The translations under genes were made by a program, and so were the position numbers. Below, piece by piece: positions 13,201-25,200 of a stretch of 64,000 bases of DNA. Under the pieces are notes generated by a model. That model searched no databases, was not told where the DNA came from, and saw only the letters and a list, made by a program, of their open reading frames with translations. The stretch is taken from positions 372,001 through 436,000 of the forward strand of contig WIXG01000004.1 of NCBI GenBank assembly GCA_009869945.1. Direction: 5' to 3'. The number at the start of each line of letters is the position of its first letter. The stretch's first letter is position 1. Source of the DNA: Mesaphorura yosii (Eukaryota; Arthropoda; Collembola; Poduromorpha; Tullbergiidae).

Positions 13201-16200
13201 CATTTGCACAGGGTACGAGTTACACGCAATTGCAAAATACGTACTACAATGCAAACAATGAGGGAGCACAGAAGGCACCAAAATCCGCGTTTGCAGATTT
13301 TAAATCCACAGCGACAAAAGATTCATAGGATAATAGTGCAAATTCGTACTTTAGAACCTGCTTCATGTTTCTGCAGCATGAATATGGTAAGTAACACCTG
13401 TGCACAATGAGGCTTAAAAGAACGCTTGCAACAGTGCTTCCGAGTTGAGCCTCGGCTATTGGGAAATCCCTGCATGCATTCGCTTCATTGGTGTCAGGTG
13501 AATGGAATTAGCTGCTTCAAGTCTCCAGCCTGATTACCCAATGCAGTGCCTGTAGCAGTCTGCAGTCTGCAAAATTAGTCGCATTTAATAAACTCAATGG
13601 CGAATGCTCTGGTGTGTTTGGGCAGGAGCATTAACCCTTTACCCAGATGCATTCCAGTAGCGCTACGTCTTTTTCATCCTTTCACTCAGGAGCAAGAGCA
13701 AGTTCCACTTCAGGAACGAGTTCAACAAATCTCAAATCTCAAAAATTTCTGAAGACCCAATAAATTACTAATATAACTTAAAATAGTCTCGAAAGACGAG
13801 TAAAATGGAAGAACAATGTAAAGCCTAAGAACAATATTCTACCCATATTGTTATCAACAATCGAGCGACAACACCGTTCCGCTTTTTGTGCCAGCCTTGG
13901 GCTTTTCACTTTACCTCTCCTGTCGTCTCGTTTCTTGACAAAAGTAGACACTTTTATATCGCATTACTCGAGACGTCTCTATTAGAACTTCACAACTCTC
14001 TCAACTCAGCGACATAATATTGGGCTTAGAGGAAACTCACATTAACATTTTGGCTACGGCATCTCAAAAAACCAGAATGCACTGGTGCTTCTTTGTGCGA
14101 CAGTTTGTAAGGAGAAGAGAGACAATCGAAGGCAACCAACTCAACAATCAACTTGAGTAATGCAGCCAAGAGTGCGAACTAACTGCAAATTTGAGCTTAT
14201 GAGCAGAGTTTCTTAAACTTATACGCTATAGATAGTTTCACAAGTTAAATTACCGTTAGGCCAGATTTTCGATCGCTCACTCTATCCCATTCTTATTATT
14301 GGTAAACCCTTTGTTGGCGAGCTAAGCCTATTGCCATGCTATACACACGACCAGACTCCTCTTCGGCACTCGTTTGGTCCACCGACCAGCAACGGGTCTC
14401 AAATTGCACCTGCAGCCACACACAGCCGCTCAAACATTTAGCATACCAATTTTCGACTCGGTTCGCTTTATTGCCCTACCCTAACTACGAGTTTTGTTCT
14501 CAATATGGACTTAACCTCGTAAAGGCACCGAATCTGTTAACTGTTTCCTCAATAACAGAACAAAATACGATAATACGATGCGGGCACAGCCCAGAAACTG
14601 TTGACTGTTTTCCGTCGCATTCGAAATAATTACACCTCGAGAAAAGAGTTTGAAGACCGAGCACAAAATTACAGCCTCGTCAGCGATTTTCTTGGACCTC
14701 GCAGTTCGCCTGAAGCCATTTGCTAAAATTTTAATACATTAATTCGTCATAAATAATAAAAGTGGCACACATTTTTCAACTGTAATCATGTGTGCGAAAT
14801 ATTTTCGGCTGCAGCATCTGTGAAAGAACAGGTGCTGTCGATGTAACAGAGTTTAACGAGATTTCAGCGTAAATTCTGCCTTTACTGCTCCTCGGTTCGT
14901 AATCCCTTCCCCAATTCTATCATTTCGCAATATTTTGGCAATTTATGAATGTGCTTCCCCACAACTGAATGGTAGAATTGCCAACTAAAAGCTGTAGGAA
15001 TTTCTATACCGCGACGCCTGCTTCTCGTTTTACGATTTCCTTAGTCATGGTTCTTTTTTTGTGGAGATTATATTCTTGTATTAAAATTATAAAAAAAAAT
15101 GTAAACATTGTAATGCAATTGAGCGATAGTTTTCTTCCTGTACGTGCGTAAGATTTCCCATGCTGTACCAAGCGTAGTAATTTCTCCAACCTCGGCTATG
15201 TTCAAAGAAGCCTCGTATTTTCATATCTGCGAATGAACAGCAGCAGCGCGGCAATGCAATGAAATCTCGCTCATTTATAACGATAAACAAACTCAGGCTA
15301 CTTCACGTATAAAATTATCTTGCGAAATATTAATACAACGAAATTCCATTCATTTTCCTTCATGCAGACTGCGCGCTCATCAAAAATCTCACTCGTGCAT
15401 TTCCTGCAACGCAAAAAGCAACGCAATGCCTCGCTTCACGTTCATGTCATGCATAAAGGACAAATGCTTCTTGTTAACACCTCGTCACAAGTTTATACAA
15501 ACTAACAGCAGTCAATTGTATGCGTTAAATAGACCTTGAAGTAAAGGATTCCGATCCTCGGAAATTATGAGGACGACATAAATCGTCGGGCTTCTAACTT
15601 TTCATGAGATCACGAGGTTCCTATCATCTAGGATTCACAATGAGCCCGAGTCGCCCTAAATTGCGATATACTCGTGTGTCGTGCCGTGTCCACTATAAAT
15701 GAATGCAATTATGATCATCAAAGCGGAAAGTAATTAATAATATCAACCTCCATCAGTAAATGAGAATGCTCATTGTTCGAGTTGTCAAACTTAAATATAT
15801 GAGACTTGAATTTCTACTTTCAAAGAACGAATTCTGACGCCTAAGTGCGAAATATATTTATTTGGGCTGCGCTTTATTCAAAACTCGCCAAAGCCAACCG
15901 TCGATTCTAACGAAATTGATAGCCAAGCATTCCTCGAATTGAGTCCACATCGGTCTCGTCGTAAAATAGTTGTAATTGTATTCCGCACATTTCTGATGGC
16001 CATTCACGCTAATTTGTGCAACGCAGAGCCGGGGTGAAGTTATTATGGGAAATTAAAGCGATTAGAAGGACGAAAAAGGTCAAAAACCTGGCGACTTGGT
16101 ATACAGAGAAACCGGCAGGCACAAAGCTGTGTATTAACTGCATATGTAAATAACTTTATTTCACACGTAAATTTTTTCGTTCGTACCATACACGCACTTT

Positions 16201-19200
16201 TCTGTGCTCCTAAACAGTTTCAGGCTTTGTAGGCCCTCACGATATCCAAGCTTGAAGATGAGGTCTGTCAGTTCTCTGGTTTCTGGAGAGATGCATATTC
16301 AGATAGTTATCGATTAAGGACATTGACAGGTCTGCTACTTTTCTGTATTTATGAACCTGCGTCTGCTTCGGTACTCCAACGATTTCAAGATTAGCTCAGT
16401 TAATATTAATCCAGCATGTCATATATTAGCTTTAAGTGTTGCGAAATGCAAACGCAGAGTAGCACCGCATCGGGTTACAAAGTTCCACCAAACTCATTAC
16501 TTCAAAGATTCTGAGAATTGAACAGCTATAAGCAAGGGAGGCATGCAGTTTATAAGATTTTAATGAAGGAGTGACGTACCAATGGATTTATTTTTAGAAA
16601 AGCTGTGCGTAAGCTTTCAATGAGCAGTAGAGTCGCAAATTTCGCGTATCTTCACTGCAACAATGGCAGACGCGACTTTGTCGCGAGCTTATGAAAATTC
16701 TTCACCCAAATTCTTTGACTAGCGTCAATCCGTTTCTTTCCTACACGAAAATTCTTTAGCTTAAGGGGAAATTTTTTCACTTGCAGTAAAAATATTTTGT
16801 TTTTGCTAACTTTCAATTTTCACGATTTTTCGATTGCATTTGTCGTTTCGGCAAAAGATGTACCTAAATCTGTTTCCAAAGAGGGCTTGCTAAAATCATC
16901 ACAATTTAGTGATGAGATGCGATCGACGAACCTGCTTTCTATTCGAGGGAGTTCAGTTAGCACCCATTGCATTGTGAAGCTTATTTTACTAACTGCGTGA
17001 AATTAAAGTAAATCGTCGAAAAAGAAGCAATAAAAAGCGTCATAAAAGGCGTGCGTGCGCTGTCTGCCCTAAACTATGCTACCAAAATTAGAAATTCGTG
17101 TACATTCGACAGAATACAGGAGCGTAATTGATTGAGAAATACTTAAATAAACATGCACAACCGTCAGTCCCGTTAACGTTTATAGCACGAAACATATTAA
17201 ATGTACCTACGCATTGGATTAGTGGCTTTGCCTTTGCCTGCAAATACGATCGTCCACATTAACTCCGACCAGAGGACGAAGGTCAGCTAGACAGCCTACA
17301 CATTCAGTTTCCCTCCCAAGAAATTCTTTGTAACTTCTATAGTATATCTAAGAGTAATTTATTAATCTGAAGCACAAATTAGAAAAACATAAACCCATAC
17401 ATTTTGCTGGGCTGAAATACTGATTAATGTTCAGAACTCTGCTGAACGGATCTACACCATACATAACGAAATGTCAACAGTGAAGAAGAAGCTGTAAGAA
17501 CGAAGTACGAGTTTGAAATTAAAAGATGCGAGCATCTTCATCTTGCCTTGTTATAGTCCATGCGAGCACAGGGCGGACATGAGCATGAAACAAGTCCTGC
17601 CTAATCTTTTCACTCGAAGCAGCCTGAAGAATTTAAAGTGAGAAAACAGATAAGCCAAAACTGAAGCATGAACTGGGTAGAAGTTAACAGACCCAGCATA
17701 GCAACAAATATTCTGCGATAAGTTCTTATTCCGTTTCCTCTTCATCCCTTGTGTGCTTAATCGTTCAACTTGGACGCGATTTTCATTCATTTTACTTGTC
17801 TCTTAGAATTTCGTCATTCTTCAAGTTTTGAGTTCCTGCAGGCCTACGACACAGCACGAGCTTGACTCGCGCAGCGAAGCGGTGCTCATTGCTAAAAGTC
17901 GAAACTCGCTTCAAAAGAACAATGCCGAACTGTCTAATTACTGAAATATAAACTGAATAATGTAGGAATTAATTTATGAACGACTTTATGAAATAATGGC
18001 CAATAACATGAAGATTTCTCTTTTGCGAATGAATGCATCAAGTATCGTTTGTTTTTGAGAAGGTCCCTATTTAACGCTTACTCAATTTACTAGCAGTACT
18101 TAAATCTGAGAATGCCTTGCAATATTCAGTTTCGTTTTGCGTATCAAATGAGCGCAAGCTCGTAAATTCGGCGAGGCGACAAGGAACTGTTGGTGCCGGG
18201 GAACGCACGTCGTCTCGTCACATCTCAAAGTCTTGAATTTAATAACTGTAATTAAACTGCCTCTTGCAGCTGCCTTTTTCGCATCCTGGAGAAATTTAGG
18301 CTAAAAGGAGACGGTGGGCCAAGGCAAGCAGGAGAGGTGGATTGAATGTGAATTCTTTTTGCGCTTCTCTCCACTCCGACCAATTGCGAGACATTAACAA
18401 GGATTCCATGATTGGGATCCGTCAAATGCCCATAATTATTAGCATTGAAGAAATAGTGTCAAGCCTTCTTTTGGAAACTCGAATAGAGTATCATCTTGAA
18501 CAATGCAATGCGTCTGATTAAACTGATTTCAGCTCTCCGCGGCGTACCTTGGCACGGTACACGAATGAATGAGTGAAAGTAATTCGAACTAATTGTGCTT
18601 GCCTCACTTTGATTTTACAATGAATTCTACTCTTCAGCTGCAGCGCGCAGCTGTTGAAGTGTGTAACCCAATTACTCGTGTATTCGCGATATTAATATTA
18701 AACTATGCCCAAATGATCGCTGCTCTGCTCTGAACTGCCTAAACTAAAAAGTGCCAATTAATATTTGTATCATGTCATTCAATTAAAAATTAACGTTCAG
18801 TTCATTGTCAATATTCCACATTAAACTTCAACCTCAACCCAAATAAATAAAAACTTGAATTTATTTTGCATGTGCAGACAAAGAAATTTAAAGCTCCTCA
18901 CCGTATGTTTCACGTTATGGAGGAACTCGTCGAATTTCATTGACTCAGGCATAAAACAAGCATAAACATACCGGCCACGAGTTATTTATTTAACGGCCAA
19001 TAAGCGCGAATGATTGATGTGTCGCACGAACTCAGACTTCAATTTCAATTGATTGATCGAATTTCCCAGGCGAAGACTAATTAAGCGGCTTAATTCAACA
19101 GATCAACGTGGTTAGACAACGACACTAAAGGTTGTGCACAAGTGACAGTAAGCTATTGTCATTGCGCGAACGAACGTCATTATAATTGAACCTTTATCTA

Positions 19201-22200
19201 TACTTGCGTTAAGATAAGACGGTTATGCAGTGACGCAAATTAAGATTCCTGCTAGCAGCAGCGACCAGCGCCAATGGACATAAGGCCGTATAGTAATTGT
19301 GGTTGAAAACAACAACTGACTCACAGACAGACCGCTTCTAGGAACGCGTGTCTATAAACAAGTCTATTTACGTCTTAGCCTTAAAGATACACAGGATACA
19401 GGTATGAAAGAGCAGCCAGCAATAGAAAAACATTCAAGTATATGCAAAGATAACCGCAACCAGTTAATGATTCACTGCACCGCTTTACGCCCTACGAAAT
19501 AAGCAGCCAATGAATCATAGCCACAGCCTCGACTTTGGCTGCAGCTGGCAGCCCACAAACACAAATTAAAATTGCAGTTCCGAGAATTTTAGAAGCAGTG
19601 AAGCAATTTCATTCTTGAAACTTAATTATTTAATCAATTATTAATTAAATCCGCTTCCATATCAGGCTTAAGAAGCACAATTTTAATTTAGCACAGATTT
19701 ACCTATCATAGTAAGAATAAGTCCAAAATCTCGAAGCCTAATTGTGACCAATGAGCGAGTATTTTGGTGCAATGCAACATTATTCTTAGGTTTCTAGTAT
19801 ATTAAATCTCAAATCTGCATTCGAAAGTGCAGCTGAAGCTGAATGGGAGTTACTAACTCAGAAAACAAATGCTGCACGATCCTAAAGAGAAACTCAACAG
19901 CGGCTCGAACAAGTATAAAATTGTGTGCAAATTGCATAGTTAAATCTCTCTTTACCATTCAGCAGCAGCAGCGCAATATGGCTGTGAAGTGGAGGGTTCT
20001 CATCAAGCACGAGCGATGCAATAGCTATGAACACCGAAGAGGGTGTATGCAAAAGTTTTCTTTTATTATTAAATCTCTCCATATCTATTTTAATGCATTT
20101 TCTCTTTCAAGAATTCGCAATAACGTATTTTCATAGTAAACGAATGAATGGATGGGAAATGCACTTCAGCACAGCTCAGCTTCGCGCCTCTTCTGTGAGG
20201 CAGATAATTAATATCACTTGAGTTATGCTTCTTCAGTGGGCACAACTACTTTTAATTGTGGACCTCCAGGGTCGTACTCCAATAATTGACATAGCGTAAA
20301 TGAGTGGGCGACGATACTCAAGTGTCAGTTATGAGAGTTTTTAATCTTGCTCCACTTGCAATGACTCATGTTTCCGCTGGTGCCGACCCTGCTGGAACCA
20401 TATAAATGAGAAATGTCATTCGGGCGGGAACATGGTACGTTTTGCAAGTTAGACTGAACATAAACTTAAAACGTGGTATTTCATTGTGTTTGGGTTCGGT
20501 TCGAAAGTTCGGAATGAACAGAGTCGCATTGATTCTAGCGATTGTATCCAACAACTGTATCTTCTAGCTAGCACATTGAACACGATTATGAAGAAATGAT
20601 GGTTTTCTGCCCATCATCGGTTCAGTTTAAAGAAAGTAGGAAAAGACAGGGAATTCTGTTCGATTGCGAGTTTTGTGTGAAAAAGTTTCAGATTTGTTTA
20701 CTGCTCTCTGGGTTCATGGTTGATCCCTTGTCTTTTGACTGGCTGCCAATAATGACTACAGTAAAACTTTTTCTTTGTAAAAATCCGCCGTGATGAACAT
20801 TAAACTTTTCGCGAGTCTGGCTGATGAATAGGGACTCAAGTTGTCCGTTTTATTTTACCTCTGCTGTTCAGCAGTTCATTGCCTAGTAATTGGGTGCAGC
20901 AAGAAAGACGGGAATGAGAATGCGGTGGCTTCGCGACCGAGCTTTGCGAAGACGTAAAGTAAATACGACGCGAGCTTACCAAATAACCACTTTATATGTT
21001 TTCCAACTAGCATAAAAGTATAATCAACTTTTTAAACAAATAAATAAATCAGGTCCTCCGAGCGGCTGCAGTGCGCCCGGTGTTCGTGGAAGTCAACAAG
21101 TTAAGCAGGTAACGACATATAGCCTCCATAAACTATCGCATAGATCGTAGCTCTTTTTTGCAAAGGTTCTTAACTTGGCCGGATTGGTTGACAAGAAGTT
21201 AACAAGCATTTACGTAGTCACACAAAGTAACACGGAATACATGTTCTGCCTGCGCTGTGTGAAGGGATGAGTGACAAATTTTACAACCCAAGTGAATGAG
21301 ATGCGTACCAAAAAAGTAAGTGAAAATTCTTCTCTCAGGCATATTTCATCATGAACAAGCCAAACCAGATGAAGAAGCAGCTAGAAAGAGGAGAGTTGAA
21401 GAATCAACAATCTTTCACTCGCAAAAATTTGACACGCACATTCTTCCATGCTTCTCTCGCCTTCTACACGCTCAGGTATTAATCACCATAACCTTGGCAC
21501 GAAGCGAGAGGTAACAACGAGACGAATTCCCTGTGAAGCTGACAAGCAAAGCAAGAAAATACGTGACGAACCAATGAACTGTGCAATTGCTCAGTGTCAC
21601 AAAATGCATACCCATGCGAAAAATGGCCCCTTTGGTATGCGTGACGCTCAAACTTCAAACAAACGCTACCATGTCATGCCGAGCATGTCTTGGCTCAATT
21701 CAATCAATCTCACATCCTCTTGAAATTGTAATGCGATCTTGGAGGCTTATCGATAAAATTAAATGGCACTTTCTATTTAGTTCGAATTCGGCGTGTCACC
21801 AAATTAAATGATGTTTTGAATCACATTAATGAGCATAATCAGCATGCAGCATGGCGAGCAGCAGCTGCAGATAAATGGATCGAAATTCGTAGATAATAAA
21901 ATGACGTTGCATGGCACCCATAAACTACCAACATCAATTTTACCTGTGCTATTCAATAAAAAACCTACTTGTAAAGGTTTCTCAGCATTAAATCAAATGG
22001 TGTTTACATATTTCTATCGAACATTTGCAGTAATGGCGATGACACTCCGCTAAATTCGGCAACGGTAGGCCAGATACAGTGGCACGGCATGGTAGTTGCA
22101 TTCGCTACGATTTTATACGTGCATAATAATAGTAGTGCACCGTGAGCCAAATCAAAACAGAGTTGAACTACTCCACAAAAAAGAAAGTATGTCACACTCA

Positions 22201-25200
22201 TAATTTAGTATTCTTGTTCTCTTTCTATTTATGACTGCATCCTTATAATGCCAATACTCCGTATTACGTGCAGCGTGCAGCCGAGCTTCTAATCATGCTC
22301 CCAGATCCTAAAAATTGTTCTTGGGCTGTTGTCTCCCGCTTGATGACTTCTTAAACAAGAGTGGAATAGACTCAACAATAATATTATAATGCGAGCTTAG
22401 TTCAAAGACAACAGACTACAGACAAGAAGCTCATGAAAATCGATAATGAATTTGTGGGACAAAGAGATGATTAATGATTAATTGAGTACGGCGCAGTAAC
22501 GGATTCGGCTGACTGCATAACATCGACACGTTTTACTAGTTCGATGCATGATTTAAGTGATTTTCAATCAAGGCGAGGCGACTCAATCAATTGATAAATC
22601 AATTGGGGTACTGAGTGAAGGATTGCACATGAGAACGTTGGGAAACAGAAAGGCAGACGAGCGGAAAACAAGAGACATATGGCAATGGACATTTGCGTAA
22701 GTCGACACTATTGTACTCAAGTTACAGCCAAATTCCAATGACCCCAAGGCACAGAAAATTCCGCGACATGAAATTCAGTCTCAAATATGCTTTTGTCTTT
22801 CGTCGGCAACTGAACAAACTTACATTCTCGTATGTAATTAAAACATTCTTCCTATTTTTGATTCAATTTTTGTGTCACGTTAAATTCACTGTAATTAGAC
22901 TCTGGTTTGAGTTTTATGAGTTCCATGTCCTCATTAAGTGCCAGTTCCTGAATGATGACTCAATCTTTCTGAGTAGTTCTACTTTGCTATTCGTTTGTTG
23001 TCTGCAACGCACCTCTGATTCTGGGTTTACGAGTACGAGCTTGGCCTCATCATAAAGGGATTTTGCATGCTTAAATCACGTTTGCCAGTCTGCCAAAAAT
23101 AAAATGATGAAGCCGCAATTGCTAGCTAAGTATGCTTCTGCTGCGGCGCAATGCATAAAGGTGTCCATGCTGAGCTTTACAAGTAGTCAAGTGAAAACGT
23201 AACTACCGTACTTATCGGTTTAATACGGTAGGTCGAAATAAACCGGCTTATTTCGTTGTGATCCCATCAAAATTCACACATTGAAACAATAAGACGGCAG
23301 TCCGAATTAAACCGGCAGGGTATTTTTTCGACTAGTATTCCAAAAACAAAAAAAAACGCAACAGGAAGTGTGTAAGTCCGCTGATAACAGATTCGCTCGA
23401 TGAAGCTTGATGAATTACTGATTTTTTTTACTACGATGGAGCAAATCCCATCACCACTAATATCAGTATGCAAGCGACATTTGACGTTCTCGATATGCCG
23501 AACAAAACATCGGCAACGATGCCAGTAAGGTAAGATTTGCAGGGTGGCACGGAGTGTTTGGAAATTTGGGATAGCAATATTCAAGATGATTGCTAAGTAT
23601 TAGACTGATGGAGCTCCAAAATTTCTCACTTAGAAGTAAGCCAACAGATTGCCAGAAACCTCCTCCAACCCACTTGGAAGAAATTGTCAACTTTGATAAT
23701 ATTAGGAAATAATGGTTGACTAATAAATCAGAACTAAACTCGGAAGCTGATGAAGAATTAAATTTTGACTAATTTTGTGGCCTCTTGTGCTACTTTTTGC
23801 ATTTGAAACAATAAACCTTATTTCGTTGTGATCCCTCAGAAATTGGAGCATTGAAACAATAAGCCGACTGCCGGATTAAATCGATAAATACGGTAACCTT
23901 TTACTTTTAGTGCTACAAAAAATTAATTATTGGGCGGGGGTCAACATTTCATGCACACAAGTTTCCTGTTTAAACTAAATCTCTCATTGTGTCAGCTTCA
24001 ACCCTCATTATGTTATGATGACCTGTTGCAGTGTGCGACTGAACTCTCGCTCTTAATACGTAATGCTAGTTTACCCATCTCATTACCGCAAGTGGAGAAC
24101 AATCTGCTCCGTCTCGCTAGCGTCACCGTCAATGTCCTAACTTCAAATTACACGGCAATAAAACCATAAAAATATTTCCCTAATGGACCTACGCTTCGCG
24201 CTGCTTCTCAGTCCAAGCAGACCTGTATCATGTACGCTTATATCAGCAGCGACAATTTTTTATAAATCCTTTCTGCTTGAGTTTTTATTGTAACTGAACT
24301 GTCATTTGCAAAATTCACGTCGACAGTCTCCAGTCCATTTGTCACACATCAAGGTTCCTTTGTGCAATTGTCTGCACATGCTTAATGTTTCCTTTGCGCC
24401 GTGTCCGACGTTAATTCCGCATTCAAGTAGTAAAAGTTCCATGACACTAATTACTCAAGCATGTCGAACATCGCAAAAAATACGCTCGACTTTTTCTTCC
24501 GACGCGATCATTGTGGCTTTTTATAATTACAACTGCAGACTGCTGCAATGATGCCTAACCTGGGCCAATATGCAAAGGACTCAATACGACCAAAGCACCA
24601 TTGCCTTTACCTTGTCATTTCGGTCACCAGTTGTAATTTGTCATTTTGCACAATTACAATTAATTAGCCAGTACAACGAATGATCATTATTCAGAATACC
24701 ATCACTACAATAGAAACAGGCCTTCAAGTAAGAAATGCACAGCAATAGAATCGGACAGTGCTATAGAAGTATGCAGTTCGACGTTCGCTCTTGTCTCGTA
24801 TGTCAAGCAGTAAAGAATTTTTAAACAAATAGCCCTCCAACTGCTGGTTGCTACTCTTTGGATCATGTACAATTGTGGTCAATAATTAGAGCCATTACAC
24901 TTGCTGCCTCGACTCATAAATCAGGCCGGACTCCAAGCATATGGCATATGCAATAGTTGCAATTCTTAATTGCGGTGTTATAACTGTTCACGGTTGGTAC
25001 TCGCAGTTATGCTAATGATCCTTTTCAAGATGGAAATTGTCTAACTGTAATTCTAAGACCACTCCTTCTAACAAGCCACTCGCAAACCAATTCCACTTCA
25101 ATGGCTTGGCTCCATTTGCACCACAAATGTAATTTGTGCGGCTACAGTGACAACGAAAGGTTTTACTACGAGCCGGATAAGTGAGTACGAGTACACTTTA

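Larger units (their letters stand above)
23206..23893. mobile_element. Non-autonomous pogo/Tc1-type DNA transposon (688 bp)
   Basis: The ends are 23-bp inverted repeats of the form CCGTAYTTATCGRTTTAATMCGG with three mismatches, and the element is flanked by TA on both sides (23204-23205 and 23894-23895), the target duplication of the Tc1/mariner/pogo superfamily. Inside each end lies a second, directly repeated block: TTATTTCGTTGTGATCCC at 23248-23265 and again at 23818-23835, each followed about 12-15 nt later by CATTGAAACAATAAG. The left end therefore carries an almost complete copy of the right end's subterminal unit, as if a short copy had been nested or duplicated. The interior is riddled with stops in all frames, so no transposase is made; it is either a MITE or a heavily decayed copy. 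Confidence 0.75.
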
